Source: Spirochaetaceae bacterium
Lineage (GTDB): Bacteria > Spirochaetota > Spirochaetia > Treponematales > Rectinemataceae
DNA: 64,000 bases
NCBI GenBank assembly: GCA_025358255.1
Contig: JANYKC010000015.1
Location: forward strand, 1-64,000
Direction of reading: 5' to 3'
The notes beneath the pieces are model-generated. The model saw only the letters and a list, made by a program, of their open reading frames with translations. It made no database searches and was not told the DNA's origin. The first letter of the stretch is position 1. Every line of letters starts with the position of its first letter. Shown here piece after piece: positions 33,201 to 41,467 of the stretch. A program made the position numbers and the translations under genes.

Positions 33201-34043
33201 GGCACGGTGGCGCCGGACGGGCTTTATACGGCGACCCTGCGCATCGATTACGGCAGGGTCTATGCGGCGGCCCAGGCCTCGAGCGAGGCCTTTGCCCTCG
33301 TGGCCACCCCGCCGACGGGGAGGATCGCGATCAGCCCTGCCCTCTTCTCCCCAGACGGCAGCGGCACGGGCGACAAGGTCACGATCGACCTCGTCGCGGA
33401 CTCGCGCTACGCCAAGATCAACGACTGGAGCGTCGACATCTCGGACCCGGGCGGAAATGCCTTCGCGGGCTTCCGTGGGCAGTGGCCGGCCAAGACCCTC
33501 GTGTGGAACGGCAGGAACGCGAAAAACGAGCTGGTCGAGTCGGCCGAGGACTACCCCGTGGTCGCCCGCGTGCGGGATGAATACGGGAACAGCCTCGAGC
33601 TCAGGTCGGCGGTCCATGTCGACATCCTCATCGTCAAGCTGGGCGACGGGTACAGGATCAGGATCGCCAGCATCGTCTTCAAGCCCTTCACCGCGGACTA
33701 CCTGAGCGTGGCTCCGCAGATCGCGGAAAGGAACGTATCCACCCTGAACCTCCTGGCCGACAAGCTCCGGAAATTCCCCGGCTACCTCATCAAGATGGTG
33801 GGGCACGCCGTCATGGTCAATTGGGAGGATCCGGCGCTCGGGAAGATCGAACAGGAGAAGGAGCTCCTTCCCCTCTCCAGGGCGAGGGCAGAGGCCATCA
33901 TGCAGGCGCTGGCCACCCGGGGCATCGAGCCGTCCAGGATGGTCACCGATGGCGTCGGGGCGAACGACCAGATCGTTCCGGACAGCGACCTAGCCAACCG
34001 ATGGAAAAACCGGCGCGTCGAATTCTTCCTGCAGAAAAAATAG
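30246..34043 (+). CDS. Giant lipoprotein: ten FlgD-type Ig repeats plus OmpA domain
   Basis: A 1265-residue lipoprotein. Signal with lipobox IALTSC (Cys 27). Residues about 40-1130 hold alternating modules ending in the FlgD-type Ig signature; ten W-x-G signatures can be counted (WDGRTDSG, WDGSLDSGGL, WDGRDDSG and so on to WNGRNAKN), each followed by Y-x-A or similar strands. Residues 1135-1265 form an OmpA-C-like domain: IVFKPFTADYLSV, GHAVMVNWEDP, LSRARAEAIMQAL and NRRVEFFL, which bind peptidoglycan. The layout suggests an outer-membrane or periplasmic protein tethering an elongated Ig stalk to the cell wall. ATG 30246 has AAGGAGG upstream. Confidence 0.88.
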   Translation: MPMRSAPLVLALAVLAGSISGIALTSCATQKPLSITDPPGRNSIRALTPGFSPTGEAAARTMRFALGFAAPEVQQRWKVQVVTSSMVVRQFEGEGMGSALPAELAWDGRTDSGAVWPEAEYYVYLDVRYATSYYSGETAWDKFTLVSSLPQVAVTADPPSFTPAGQGMSGPVTLGLEAKASLARLAAWSIEVSDDNGTIVRRFSGADSKGMRAAWDGSLDSGGLAEPSKTYTARAEVKDEYGNIGKASLAISVRVQTAPPETSLIETEVRGFSPASGRSGGVIDFSIKLGNRESARSWTVEILGQGATRRTYGGSADSAPSSLAWDGRDDSGLPSPEGSYLARLTVDYGRTYKAVQARTKDFLLSIAPPTCRLSATPDSFLPSEKGVASPVAILLGATPGLGRIESWSLDILDSQGRNVRAFSLEWPANQVLWDGLTSTKAVVETGARYLAKATIMDEFGNEASASLSIAVKDIPPATELSIIEPRSSGFSPSASGKPRYVDFILVAGNAAQMKGWKVTVSHSERGSQRVFAGSAADFKRDLRWDGKTDSGALAPDGSYYAVLSIDYGKSFRPATVKGAAFALQSAPPDASLALAPAILTPKAGAFLSPVSIDLSASSRFADIESWIVSILDPASNTVALYKDVTPGGRMSWDGRTNSGGLAEPSTSYSVLAEVRDSFGNTGMARALIAVADLPPVPGETAISPQANGFSPNGDGTLDSLDLALTVPNREAVKAWKISIAQADGGIQKTFAGEASSLKGVITWAGRGDSGTAAPEGFYTAVMSIDYGATFKAVTVRSRRFLLDSTPPKGMLQLPAEPVLPDEKGLVAPAEILLDGASALARMASWKVSVVDSGGRGFGAWEGAWPPRRITWGGVAEDGSLAQPGSRYFVTATVADEFGMTDQAKGSIAVDALPPATEASSAVAKAKGFSPRAKVGMDISLVFGNRNLIKGWSLEIEREDRTVRISYPGEGYALPESFTWKGLLQDGTVAPDGLYTATLRIDYGRVYAAAQASSEAFALVATPPTGRIAISPALFSPDGSGTGDKVTIDLVADSRYAKINDWSVDISDPGGNAFAGFRGQWPAKTLVWNGRNAKNELVESAEDYPVVARVRDEYGNSLELRSAVHVDILIVKLGDGYRIRIASIVFKPFTADYLSVAPQIAERNVSTLNLLADKLRKFPGYLIKMVGHAVMVNWEDPALGKIEQEKELLPLSRARAEAIMQALATRGIEPSRMVTDGVGANDQIVPDSDLANRWKNRRVEFFLQKK

Positions 34044-34082
34044 TGGAGCAAGGCGGGCAAGCCCTTCGCGGGCCTCCCGCCG

Positions 34083-35353
34083 TCAATCCTGGACGAGCAC
34101 GGGCGCGTCGGCGAGTTCGATGGTTTCGCCCAACGCGACCCTGGCGCCCGAGAGGAGGTCGAGGCCGGCGAGGGGAGCCTCACCTTCCCCGACCTTCCGT
34201 CGAGGTTGAGGAGGGCGCATGCCTTCCGTGGGCCGCCCGTGCGCTCGATGAGGACGACGCCGGATGCAAGCTCGACGGCGCTGAACCGCGGTTCCCGGGC
34301 GCGAATCGCCTTGGTCGCGAGATGGGCCTTGGCGAACCAGGCCTCGAAACCGGGGGCACCGCGCTCCCAGTCGACGGCCTCATGCTCGAAGAGGCTGGGC
34401 TTCGCCGTCATCGCCGCCTCCTCCCCGGCGTAAGCCAGGAAGCAGCCATCGAGGAGCATCGCGAAAAGGGTCCAGTTCCGCAGGCGGTCCCCCCATCCGA
34501 AACGGCTTGCAGCCCTTTCCTGGTCGTGGTTCTCGAGGAACCGGGCCTTGATCGCGGAGGCAGGCAGCATGCATCCCTGGAGGGAGAGGTGGTGCAGGTA
34601 GGCTCCCAAGGGCCGTTTCCCCGACCAGGCCGCCTCGAGCTCGGCCCTCCCGTCATAGTCATAACTGATATCAAATGCCTCGTGGAGCTCCGCGTCGCAG
34701 GCGGCGTAATGCCCCATCGCCCTGACCTCGGCCACGAATTCCTTGTGCACGCTCTCCGCGAGCCAAAGGCAGGGCTTGATCGCCGCGACACGCTTTCGCG
34801 CCGCGATCCAGAAGGGGACGGGGACCAGGCTGGCCACGTCGCAGCGGAACCCGTCCACGCCGAGGCGCGCCCACTGCTCGAGGGTGGCGATCTGGTATTC
34901 CCAGAGGGCTGGCTGTCCGTAGTCCAGGTCCACGACGTCCGACCATTCACAGATGCGCGGGGCTGGCCTCCCGCCGCTTCCCTTCCAGAACCATTCGGGA
35001 TGCTCCCGCGCGAGGAGGGAGTCGGGGCTCGTGTGGTTGTAGACCACGTCGATGATGACCTTCAAGCCCTTGGCGTGGGCCGCGTCGAGGAAGCGCCTGA
35101 AGCCAGCCTCGCCGCCGAGGGCAGGGTCGACCGACCGGTAATCGGAGATGGCGTAGGGGCTGCCGACCTTGCCCTTCCTCGCCACCTTCCCGATCGGATG
35201 GATGGGCGTCAGGTAGACCACGTCGAAGCCCAGCCGCCGCGCCGCGTCCAAGGCCGGCAGGGCCGCGTCGAAGGTCCCCGCCTGCGAGTAATTGCGGATG
35301 AACACCTGGTAGATCGATTGACCCCTGAGGGACTGGTCGGTATCGGAAGCCAT
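34083..35353 (-). CDS. GH13 alpha-amylase-family enzyme, 3' frameshift
   Basis: About 423 residues of a GH13 glycosidase: IIDVVYNHTS (region I), DGFRCDVAS (catalytic Asp nucleophile), CLWLAES (acid/base Glu) and RFLENHDQER (third Asp) are all intact. After GKVRLP near 34168 the frame slips; one base over, LAGLDLLSGARVALGETIEL and a TGA at 34083 finish the protein normally. As read, translation instead continues to 33782, antisense to the Ig/OmpA gene. The catalytic domain is complete, so activity could survive. It is the last gene of the uronate operon and starts 3 nt before the uxaC stop. There is no signal peptide; it is probably a cytoplasmic maltase or trehalose-type enzyme. Confidence 0.78.
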
Positions 35354-35355
35354 GG

Positions 35356-36810
35356 CTATGCGCCCTCGGCGCCCGTCCCGGGGATCGCGAAATAGTCCCT
35401 CGCGTTCCCGTAGCTGATGGCACGGACGATGCCGCCCATCGCGTCGAAATCGGCCGGCGCTTCGCCGTCCTCCATCCATCCACCGAGCATGCCGCAGAGG
35501 ATGCGCCGGAAGTACTCATGGCGGGGGAAGGAGAGGAAGCTGCGGGAATCCGTGAGCATCCCCACGAAACGCCCCAGGAGGCCCATGTTCGCGAGGGTCC
35601 GGAGCTGGAGCCCCATGCCATCGATATGGTCGTTGAACCACCATGACGAGCCGAGCTGGAGCTTGCCGGCCACGGTCCCGTCCTGGAAGCATCCCATGAC
35701 GGAGGCGAGGACCTCGTAGTCGTGCTGGTTGAGCGAATAGAGGACGATTTTCGGCAACGCGCCCTCGCCATCCAAGGCATCGAGGAAGGCCGCCAATGGA
35801 CGGGCGGAGATGGAATCGCCCACCGCGTCATAGCCCGTGTCCGGTCCCAGGCTCGCGAACATGCGCGAATTCAGGTTGCGTATCGCCGCGAAGTGGAGCT
35901 GCATCGCCCAGCCTCGCCGGGCGTCCATGCGTCCGACCTCGAGGAGGAGGCCGGTCTTGAGGGCCGCCGCGTCCTGGGCATCCAGCGCCTGGCCACCGAA
36001 GGCGCGGGCGAAGGCGGCTTCAACCCGCGCCGCCGGGGCGATCGTCCCCAGGGGCTGGACGAGGGCATGGTCAGAGAGCCGGCACCCCAGGGAGTGGAAG
36101 AACCCATGGCGTTTCTCGAGGGCGGCGACGAGGTCCCCATAGGACTTGACCGCGGAGCCGGCCGCCGTCCCGAGCCTGGCCAGGTAGGCCTTCCACGCGA
36201 CAAGGTCTTCGACCGCGAGGGCCTTGTCGGGCCTGAAGGTCGGCGCCATCACGGGCCAGTCCGTGCCGCCTTCGCCGGCCGCCCTGCCGGCTCGGGCCAC
36301 GGCGTAGGCCACGTGATGCTCTAGCGAGTCGGCCGGGTCGTCAGTCGTGCAGACGGCCTTGACCTTCATCGAGGCAAGGAGGTCGCGCGCGCCGAAGAGG
36401 GGACCGCGGATGCGGGCGTTGCAGGCTTCCCAGATCGCGGGCGCGGTCTTCTCCGACAGGATGTCCGTTATGCCGAAGTAGCGCCTGAGCTCCAGGTGGG
36501 CCCAATGGTGGAGGGGATTCCCCACGAGCTGGGGAAGGGTCTTCGCCCATGCGTCGAAGGTCCGCCGGTCGGCAGGGTGCCCGGTGATGTCGGCTTCGCT
36601 TACGCCGTTTGCCCTCATGGCGCGCCACTTGTAATGGTCACCGCCAAGCCAGGCCTGGGCGATGCTCGAGAACGCGGAATTGTCCGCTATATCCGCCGGC
36701 GGCAGGTGGCAGTGGTAATCGATGATGGGCGAACCCTCGGCCCATTCGTGGAAAAGCCGCTCCGCGCTCGTGCTGGGCAGGAGAAAATCCTCGTCCATGA
36801 ATTTTTTCAC
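35356..36810 (-). CDS. uxaC: Glucuronate/galacturonate isomerase
   Basis: A 484-residue UxaC, which converts D-galacturonate to D-tagaturonate and D-glucuronate to D-fructuronate. Family motifs are clear: EDFLLPSTSAERLFHEWA, IDYHCHLPP (metal-binding His pair), TDDPADSLEHH and KIVLYSLNQHDYEVLASVMG, with WWFNDHIDGM and GMLTDSRSFLSFPRHEYFRR near the C-terminus. GTG 36810 is the start: AAGGAG lies 8 nt before it and GTGA overlaps the uxaA stop; ATG 36798 is the alternative. Confidence 0.95.
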   Translation of the reverse strand: MKKFMDEDFLLPSTSAERLFHEWAEGSPIIDYHCHLPPADIADNSAFSSIAQAWLGGDHYKWRAMRANGVSEADITGHPADRRTFDAWAKTLPQLVGNPLHHWAHLELRRYFGITDILSEKTAPAIWEACNARIRGPLFGARDLLASMKVKAVCTTDDPADSLEHHVAYAVARAGRAAGEGGTDWPVMAPTFRPDKALAVEDLVAWKAYLARLGTAAGSAVKSYGDLVAALEKRHGFFHSLGCRLSDHALVQPLGTIAPAARVEAAFARAFGGQALDAQDAAALKTGLLLEVGRMDARRGWAMQLHFAAIRNLNSRMFASLGPDTGYDAVGDSISARPLAAFLDALDGEGALPKIVLYSLNQHDYEVLASVMGCFQDGTVAGKLQLGSSWWFNDHIDGMGLQLRTLANMGLLGRFVGMLTDSRSFLSFPRHEYFRRILCGMLGGWMEDGEAPADFDAMGGIVRAISYGNARDYFAIPGTGAEGA

Positions 36811-38333
36811 AGGGTGACTCCTTCCTTGAAAATGGCGATGCCGCGGTGGCCGGCCTTTTCAGCCTTGGTCTGCTGGCCGCTTGCCGTGGCGATGATCATG
36901 CGGAGGAGGGCAAGGGCGGGTTCATCGAAACCGCCGCCGTCCAGGATGCCTCCCGCGTCAAAGTCGATCCATCCGGGTTTCTTGGCCGCGAGGGCGCTGT
37001 TCGAGGAGATCTTGATCGTCGGCACAGGCGCGCCGAAAGGTGTCCCGCGTCCCGTCGTGAAAAGGACCAGGTGGGCGCCCGCCGCCGCGAGGGCGGTCGA
37101 CGAGACGAGGTCATTGCCGGGGCCGGAGACCAGGTGGAGGCCCGGCTCCCGCGAGGCGCCGGCGTAGGGCAGCATGTCCCTGATCGGCGCGCTTCCGGCC
37201 TTCCGCACGCATCCAAGGGATTTCTCCTCGAGGGTCGTGATGCCACCGTCCTTGTTCCCGGGCGAGGGGTTCTCGTAGACAGGCTGGCCATGGGCCAGGT
37301 AGTAAGCCTTGAAGCCCTCGATCATGGAGAAGGCGGCCGCGCGGGCGGCCGCGTCGGCACAGCGCTCATAGAGCTCCGCTTCCGCGCCGAACATCTCCGG
37401 CACTTCGCTCATGAAGGCCCCGCCTCCGCTGGCGACCAGGAGGTCGCAGACCCTTCCAACCAGGGGATTGGCCGTGATGCCCGAAAATCCGTCGGAGCCG
37501 CCGCACTTGAGCCCGATGCGCAACGCCGAGAGCGGAAAGGCCGTACGCCTGTCCTGGGCGAGAAGGTCCCTCAGCCCGGAAAAAACCACCCTGGCGCATT
37601 CGATCTCGTCGCCGACCTCCTGGAAGGGAATGAAATGTATGCGATCGGCGTCAAAATCCCCGAGGGTGGTCCGGAACTCCGGGAGCCGGTTGCTTTCGCA
37701 ACCCAGGGAAAGCACGACGACGGCGCCCGCGTTCGGGTGGCGGACAAGGCGGGAGAGCACCTGCCGCGTCGAATCGAGGTCGCCCCCGAGCTGGGAGCAG
37801 CCCAGGGGATGGGTGAGGGCGAAGGCATCGAGGCCAAAGGATTCCCGGGCGAGCCTCGCCATGGCCTCGGCGCTTCCATTGACGCAGCCGACCGTCGGCA
37901 CTATCCAGACTTCGTTCCGTATGCCGACGGCGCCATCGGAGCGCGCGTATCCAAGGAAGTTCCCGGGGACCATCGCCGGGTCAGCGACGATCCGCGCCAG
38001 CCTTTCCCGCTCCGGCCATTCATAGCGCGGTCCGGGGCCAGAAGGCCTGGCAGCCCCGGTGCCCAATCCCGTGGACAGGTTATGCGAATGCACCCAGGCA
38101 CCCGCGCCTATCCTCCGGGTGGCCAAACCTATGGGCCTTCCGTATTTCAGGACCTCGGCGCCTTCCTCGATATCGCGCAACGCGACCTTGTGGCCGCGGG
38201 GTATCGCCTCGAGGACGACGGGACCGGCGCCGCCGCCCTCGCCTAGGATGGCGCAATCCTGGCCGGGGCCGAGATCCTCCACGGCGACAGCCACCGAGTC
38301 GCCGGCGCGGAGCAGGATCAGCTTGCCCGCCAT
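36807..38333 (-). CDS. uxaA: Altronate dehydratase
   Basis: A 508-residue UxaA that dehydrates D-altronate to 2-keto-3-deoxygluconate. Residues 1-95 are the SAF-type N-terminal domain; the catalytic part starts at GYARSDGAVGIRNEVWIVPTV. Conserved Cys/His metal-site context is seen in THPLGCSQLGGD and GLKCGGSDGFSGITANP, with ENPSPGNKDGGITTLEEKSLG later. This long form has both domains in one chain. It follows kduD by 11 nt and overlaps uxaC by GTGA. Confidence 0.95.
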   Translation of the reverse strand: MAGKLILLRAGDSVAVAVEDLGPGQDCAILGEGGGAGPVVLEAIPRGHKVALRDIEEGAEVLKYGRPIGLATRRIGAGAWVHSHNLSTGLGTGAARPSGPGPRYEWPERERLARIVADPAMVPGNFLGYARSDGAVGIRNEVWIVPTVGCVNGSAEAMARLARESFGLDAFALTHPLGCSQLGGDLDSTRQVLSRLVRHPNAGAVVVLSLGCESNRLPEFRTTLGDFDADRIHFIPFQEVGDEIECARVVFSGLRDLLAQDRRTAFPLSALRIGLKCGGSDGFSGITANPLVGRVCDLLVASGGGAFMSEVPEMFGAEAELYERCADAAARAAAFSMIEGFKAYYLAHGQPVYENPSPGNKDGGITTLEEKSLGCVRKAGSAPIRDMLPYAGASREPGLHLVSGPGNDLVSSTALAAAGAHLVLFTTGRGTPFGAPVPTIKISSNSALAAKKPGWIDFDAGGILDGGGFDEPALALLRMIIATASGQQTKAEKAGHRGIAIFKEGVTL

Positions 38334-38344
38334 ATATCGGCCGC

Positions 38345-39115
38345 CTAACGCGCGAGCCAGCCGCCGTCGACGGCTATCGTATAGCCCGTGACGTAGTCGG
38401 AGGCGGCGGACGCGAGGAACACCGCCGTGCCGGCCAGGTCTTCGGCGAGGCCCCAGCGGCCCGCGGGGATGCGTCCGAGGATCTCGGCGCTCCGCTGCTC
38501 GTCGGCCCGGAGCTGGGCTGTGTTGTCCGTCGCCATGTAGCCGGGGGCGATGGCGTTGGCCTGAATGCCGAACTTCGCCCACTCGTTGGCCATGAGCATG
38601 GTTACCCCCTTCACGCCGCTTTTGGAAGCGGTGTAGGAGGGGACGCGTATCCCCCCCTGGAAGGAGAGCATGGAGGCCGTGTTGATGATCTTGCCGCCCT
38701 TCCCCTGGGCGATGAGACGCTTGGCGACCGCTTGCGAGAGGAAAAAGAGGGACTTGAGGTTGACGTTCATCACGTCATCCCATTCCTTCTCGGTGAAGTC
38801 GACCGCGTCGTTGCGCTTGATGATTCCCGCGTTGTTGAACAGTATGTCGATGTGCCCGAACGCGGCGACCGCGGATTCCACGATTCGCGGCACGGGCTCT
38901 ATGCTCGAGAGGTCGGCCTGGACATGGAGGTACCTTTTCCCTGTGGCGAAGACCGCATCTGCCGTCTGCGGCGCCTCGGCCACGTAGGTGACACCGACGA
39001 TGTCCGCACCCGCCTGGGCAAGGGCGATGCAGATGGCCTGCCCCAGCCCGCGCTCCGAACCCGTGACAATCGCCACCTTCCCGTCGAGCCTGAATTTGTC
39101 GAGTATACCGGCCAT
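38345..39115 (-). CDS. kduD: 2-dehydro-3-deoxy-D-gluconate 5-dehydrogenase
   Basis: A 256-residue short-chain dehydrogenase: VTGSERGLGQAI cofactor motif, FNNAGI, catalytic Ser in IINTASMLS and YxxxK in SYTASKSG. Next to kduI and kdgK in a pectin-type operon, it is very probably KduD, which reduces 2,5-diketo-3-deoxygluconate to 2-keto-3-deoxygluconate. SDR sequence alone does not fix the substrate; context does. AGGAGG lies 5 nt before the ATG. Confidence 0.88.
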   Translation of the reverse strand: MAGILDKFRLDGKVAIVTGSERGLGQAICIALAQAGADIVGVTYVAEAPQTADAVFATGKRYLHVQADLSSIEPVPRIVESAVAAFGHIDILFNNAGIIKRNDAVDFTEKEWDDVMNVNLKSLFFLSQAVAKRLIAQGKGGKIINTASMLSFQGGIRVPSYTASKSGVKGVTMLMANEWAKFGIQANAIAPGYMATDNTAQLRADEQRSAEILGRIPAGRWGLAEDLAGTAVFLASAASDYVTGYTIAVDGGWLAR

Positions 39116-39131
39116 GACGGCCTCCTTTTCG

Positions 39132-39968
39132 CTAGCGGAGATCGGACGGGGCTATGCCGTCCATGTCGTCAAAGGTCTGGTTCTCTCCCGCCATGCCCCA
39201 GATGAAGGAATAGGGGCCGGTGCCGACTCCGGAATGGATGGACCAGGAAGGGGAGATCACGGCGTCCTCGTTCGAGAGCAGGAGGTGGCGCGTCTCGTCC
39301 GGCCGGCCGTGGAAATGGAAGACCCGGGTCTGGGAATCCATGTTGAAGTAAAGGTAGACCTCCATGCGCCGCTCGTGGGTGTGGGGCGGAAAGGTGTTCC
39401 AGAGGCTGCCCGGCTCGAGGGTTGTCATGCCCATGACCAGCTGGCAGCTTTCGCAGACGGCGGGATGCACGTACTGCCGTATGGTCCTGACATTTCCCGT
39501 CTCCACGGCGCCAAGCTTGCGAGGGTTCGCGTTGGCGGCCGGTATGAGGGTCGTCGGGCACGTGCGATGCGCCGGCGAGGACATGAGCCAGAACTTGGCG
39601 GGCTTGGCGGCGGAATCGCTTTCAAAGCTGACGCTCGCCGCGCCGCGTCCGACATAGATCCCGTCGTTGCGGGACAGGGCAAAGGGCTTCCCGTCCACGA
39701 CGACCTTGCCGCCTTCGCCGATGTTGATCACGCCGAGCTCGCGCCTGTCCAGGAAGCGCTCCGTGCCTAGCTCCTTGCCGCCCTCCAGGGAGAGGCCAGC
39801 CGTCGTCGGCATCGCGCCTCCGAAAATCACGCGGTCGGTGTGCGAATACGTAAGCTTGAGCTCTCCCGTCGTGAAGACAGCCTGTACGAGGAATCGTTCG
39901 CGGAGGGTGCTTGTGTCATAGAAGATGGCGTCCTTCGGGTCCTGGCCGTACCTTGTCTCGAGTTTCAT
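39132..39968 (-). CDS. kduI: 5-keto-4-deoxyuronate isomerase
   Basis: A 278-residue KduI, exactly the usual length, which isomerises 5-keto-4-deoxyuronate to 2,5-diketo-3-deoxygluconate. The cupin metal site is clear in NTFPPHTHERRMEVYLYF (two His, Glu), with HSGVGTGPYSFIWGMAGEN supplying the last His. CQLVMGMTTLEPGSLWN precedes it. AAGGAG lies 6 nt before ATG 39968, which overlaps the stop of the upstream cupin gene. Confidence 0.95.
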   Translation of the reverse strand: MKLETRYGQDPKDAIFYDTSTLRERFLVQAVFTTGELKLTYSHTDRVIFGGAMPTTAGLSLEGGKELGTERFLDRRELGVINIGEGGKVVVDGKPFALSRNDGIYVGRGAASVSFESDSAAKPAKFWLMSSPAHRTCPTTLIPAANANPRKLGAVETGNVRTIRQYVHPAVCESCQLVMGMTTLEPGSLWNTFPPHTHERRMEVYLYFNMDSQTRVFHFHGRPDETRHLLLSNEDAVISPSWSIHSGVGTGPYSFIWGMAGENQTFDDMDGIAPSDLR

Positions 39969-40309
39969 CTCTTCTCCTTCAGGAAATCCTCTCGCTGGGG
40001 GGAAAATACATCGAGGAGCTTTCCGGCCTCGAGGCAGGTCACCCCGTGCCGTGCTCCGCCTTTTATGAAAACCGAATCGCCCCTTCCTATCGTCGAGGCC
40101 ATCGCCCCGACGCGGAACTCGAAACGCCCCTCCAGGCAATAGGTCGCTTGTTCATGGGGATGATCATGCTCGGCGCCCTCCGCTCCGGTCGCGAAGGTCA
40201 CCTCCACCATCATGAGCCTTCCTCCCCTCGCCTTGATCTTGCGCGTGACCTCACCGGGCACTACGTCCTCGTAGGGGATGCCCTTGTCCGGAAAAAAAAC
40301 CGCTTCCAT
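39965..40309 (-). CDS. kdgF: KdgF-like cupin of uronate breakdown
   Basis: A 114-residue single-domain cupin. The metal-binding motif is EHDHPHEQATYCLEG (three His, Glu), followed by DSVFIKGGARHG with the last His. KdgF proteins open unsaturated galacturonate (from pectate lyase products) to 5-keto-4-deoxyuronate, the substrate of KduI, which is encoded directly downstream with an ATGA overlap. Length and context fit well; the fold alone is generic. Confidence 0.78.
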   Translation of the reverse strand: MEAVFFPDKGIPYEDVVPGEVTRKIKARGGRLMMVEVTFATGAEGAEHDHPHEQATYCLEGRFEFRVGAMASTIGRGDSVFIKGGARHGVTCLEAGKLLDVFSPQREDFLKEKR

Positions 40310-40327
40310 CCTATCCTCCCGCGACGG

Positions 40328-41359
40328 CTACCTGCTGACTCGTCCCGAGGCGTCACCCGCCAGAAGACGCTCGATCTCGGCCTTGGTGGCCAGGTTGAAA
40401 TCTCCTGGTATCGTATGCTTGAGGGCGGAGGCGGCTACCGCGAATTCAAGGGCCTTGGCCTCGTCGGCGCATTCGAGGAGGCCGAAAATGAGCCCCGCGG
40501 CGAAGGAATCCCCCCCTCCCACCCGGTCGACGATATCGAGCATCTCGTAGCGCCGCGACGTCCTGTATCCCGAGTTGCCCAAGAGGGCCGCGGACCAGCC
40601 ATTGCGGTCGGCGGAAAAGCTCTCCCTGAGGGTGATGGCGACCACGGCCAGATTCGGGAACCTGGCCTTGGCCGCTTCGGCGAGATGGCGGTAGCTGTCG
40701 GCCGCGGCCTCGCCCTTCGAAGGGTCGACGCCAGGCGCCGCGATCCCCAGGCCGAGCTGGATGTCCTCCTCGTTCGCGATGAGGACATCGGCCAGGGCGA
40801 CGAGGCGGCCCATCATCTCGGGGGCGGCGATGCCGTAGTTCCAGAGCTTCTTTCGGTAATTGAGGTCGACAGACACCCTGACCCCGCTCGCGCGCGCAGC
40901 GGCCGCGGCCTCGAGGCAAGCCTCGGCGGCGCTCCGGGAGAGGGCAGGGGTGATGCCGGTGACATGGAACCAGTCGGCGCCCTGGAACAGCGCCGGCCAG
41001 TCGAAGTCCCCCGGCGACATCGCGGAAGCGGAGCTGCCACCCCGGTCGTAGACGACCTCGCTCGCCCGCTGGTCGGAGCCTGCCTCGATATAGTAGATCC
41101 CAACCCTCGAGCCGCCTCGCTTCACCCCGGAGACGTCCACCCCCCAGGCCCTGAGGGAACGCAGGGCAGCCTCGCCCACAGGATTGGCCGGCAAGGCGCT
41201 CACGAAACAGGCGCGTTCGCCCAGGAGGGAAAGGGACACGGCGACATTGGCCTCCCCCCCGCCGAAGGTAGCCTCGAGGGAGGGCGACTGGAAAAGCCTT
41301 TCCCGCTCCGGTGACTTGAGCCGGAGCATGATCTCGCCGAACGTGACGATCTTCTTCAT
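40328..41359 (-). CDS. kdgK: 2-keto-3-deoxygluconate kinase
   Basis: A 343-residue PfkB-family sugar kinase. TFGEIMLRLKSPERERLFQ and FGGGEANVAVSLSLLG are the KdgK-type N-terminus; DLNYRKKLW and NEEDIQLGLG follow; the catalytic GGGDSFAAGLIFGL motif carries the general-base Asp. It phosphorylates KDG to KDPG for the aldolase encoded by the divergent eda. First gene of the leftward operon. GAGG lies 6 nt before the ATG; a candidate promoter TTGCAC-N17-TAAGCT lies upstream on the minus strand. Confidence 0.93.
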   Translation of the reverse strand: MKKIVTFGEIMLRLKSPERERLFQSPSLEATFGGGEANVAVSLSLLGERACFVSALPANPVGEAALRSLRAWGVDVSGVKRGGSRVGIYYIEAGSDQRASEVVYDRGGSSASAMSPGDFDWPALFQGADWFHVTGITPALSRSAAEACLEAAAAARASGVRVSVDLNYRKKLWNYGIAAPEMMGRLVALADVLIANEEDIQLGLGIAAPGVDPSKGEAAADSYRHLAEAAKARFPNLAVVAITLRESFSADRNGWSAALLGNSGYRTSRRYEMLDIVDRVGGGDSFAAGLIFGLLECADEAKALEFAVAASALKHTIPGDFNLATKAEIERLLAGDASGRVSR

Positions 41360-41413
41360 ATTGGACCTCGATGTGAGCTTACTACGGTTGTCGCGCAGGT
41401 GCAAGATATTTTT

Positions 41414-41426
41414 GGAACACTAGTCC
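41414..41426. promoter_or_regulatory. IclR-type operator between kdgK and eda
   Basis: GGAACACTAGTCC with AT-rich flanks. It fits the GGAAC-N3-GTTCC pattern seen before uxaB with one changed position in the right arm. It overlaps a possible eda -35 (TTGGAA, 41413-41418; -10 AATAGT, 41436-41441). Confidence 0.5.
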
Positions 41427-41467
41427 ATTTTAATAAATAGTGATACAGTTGGACGATGGAGGAAACC

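Noticed and set aside
32508-33806. Long minus-strand frame inside the Ig/OmpA gene
   Set aside because: Antisense to a repetitive coding region; its repeats mirror the Ig modules.
38345-39115. KduD read as a generic fatty-acid-type SDR
   Set aside because: Operon position between kduI and uxaA makes the uronate role far more likely.
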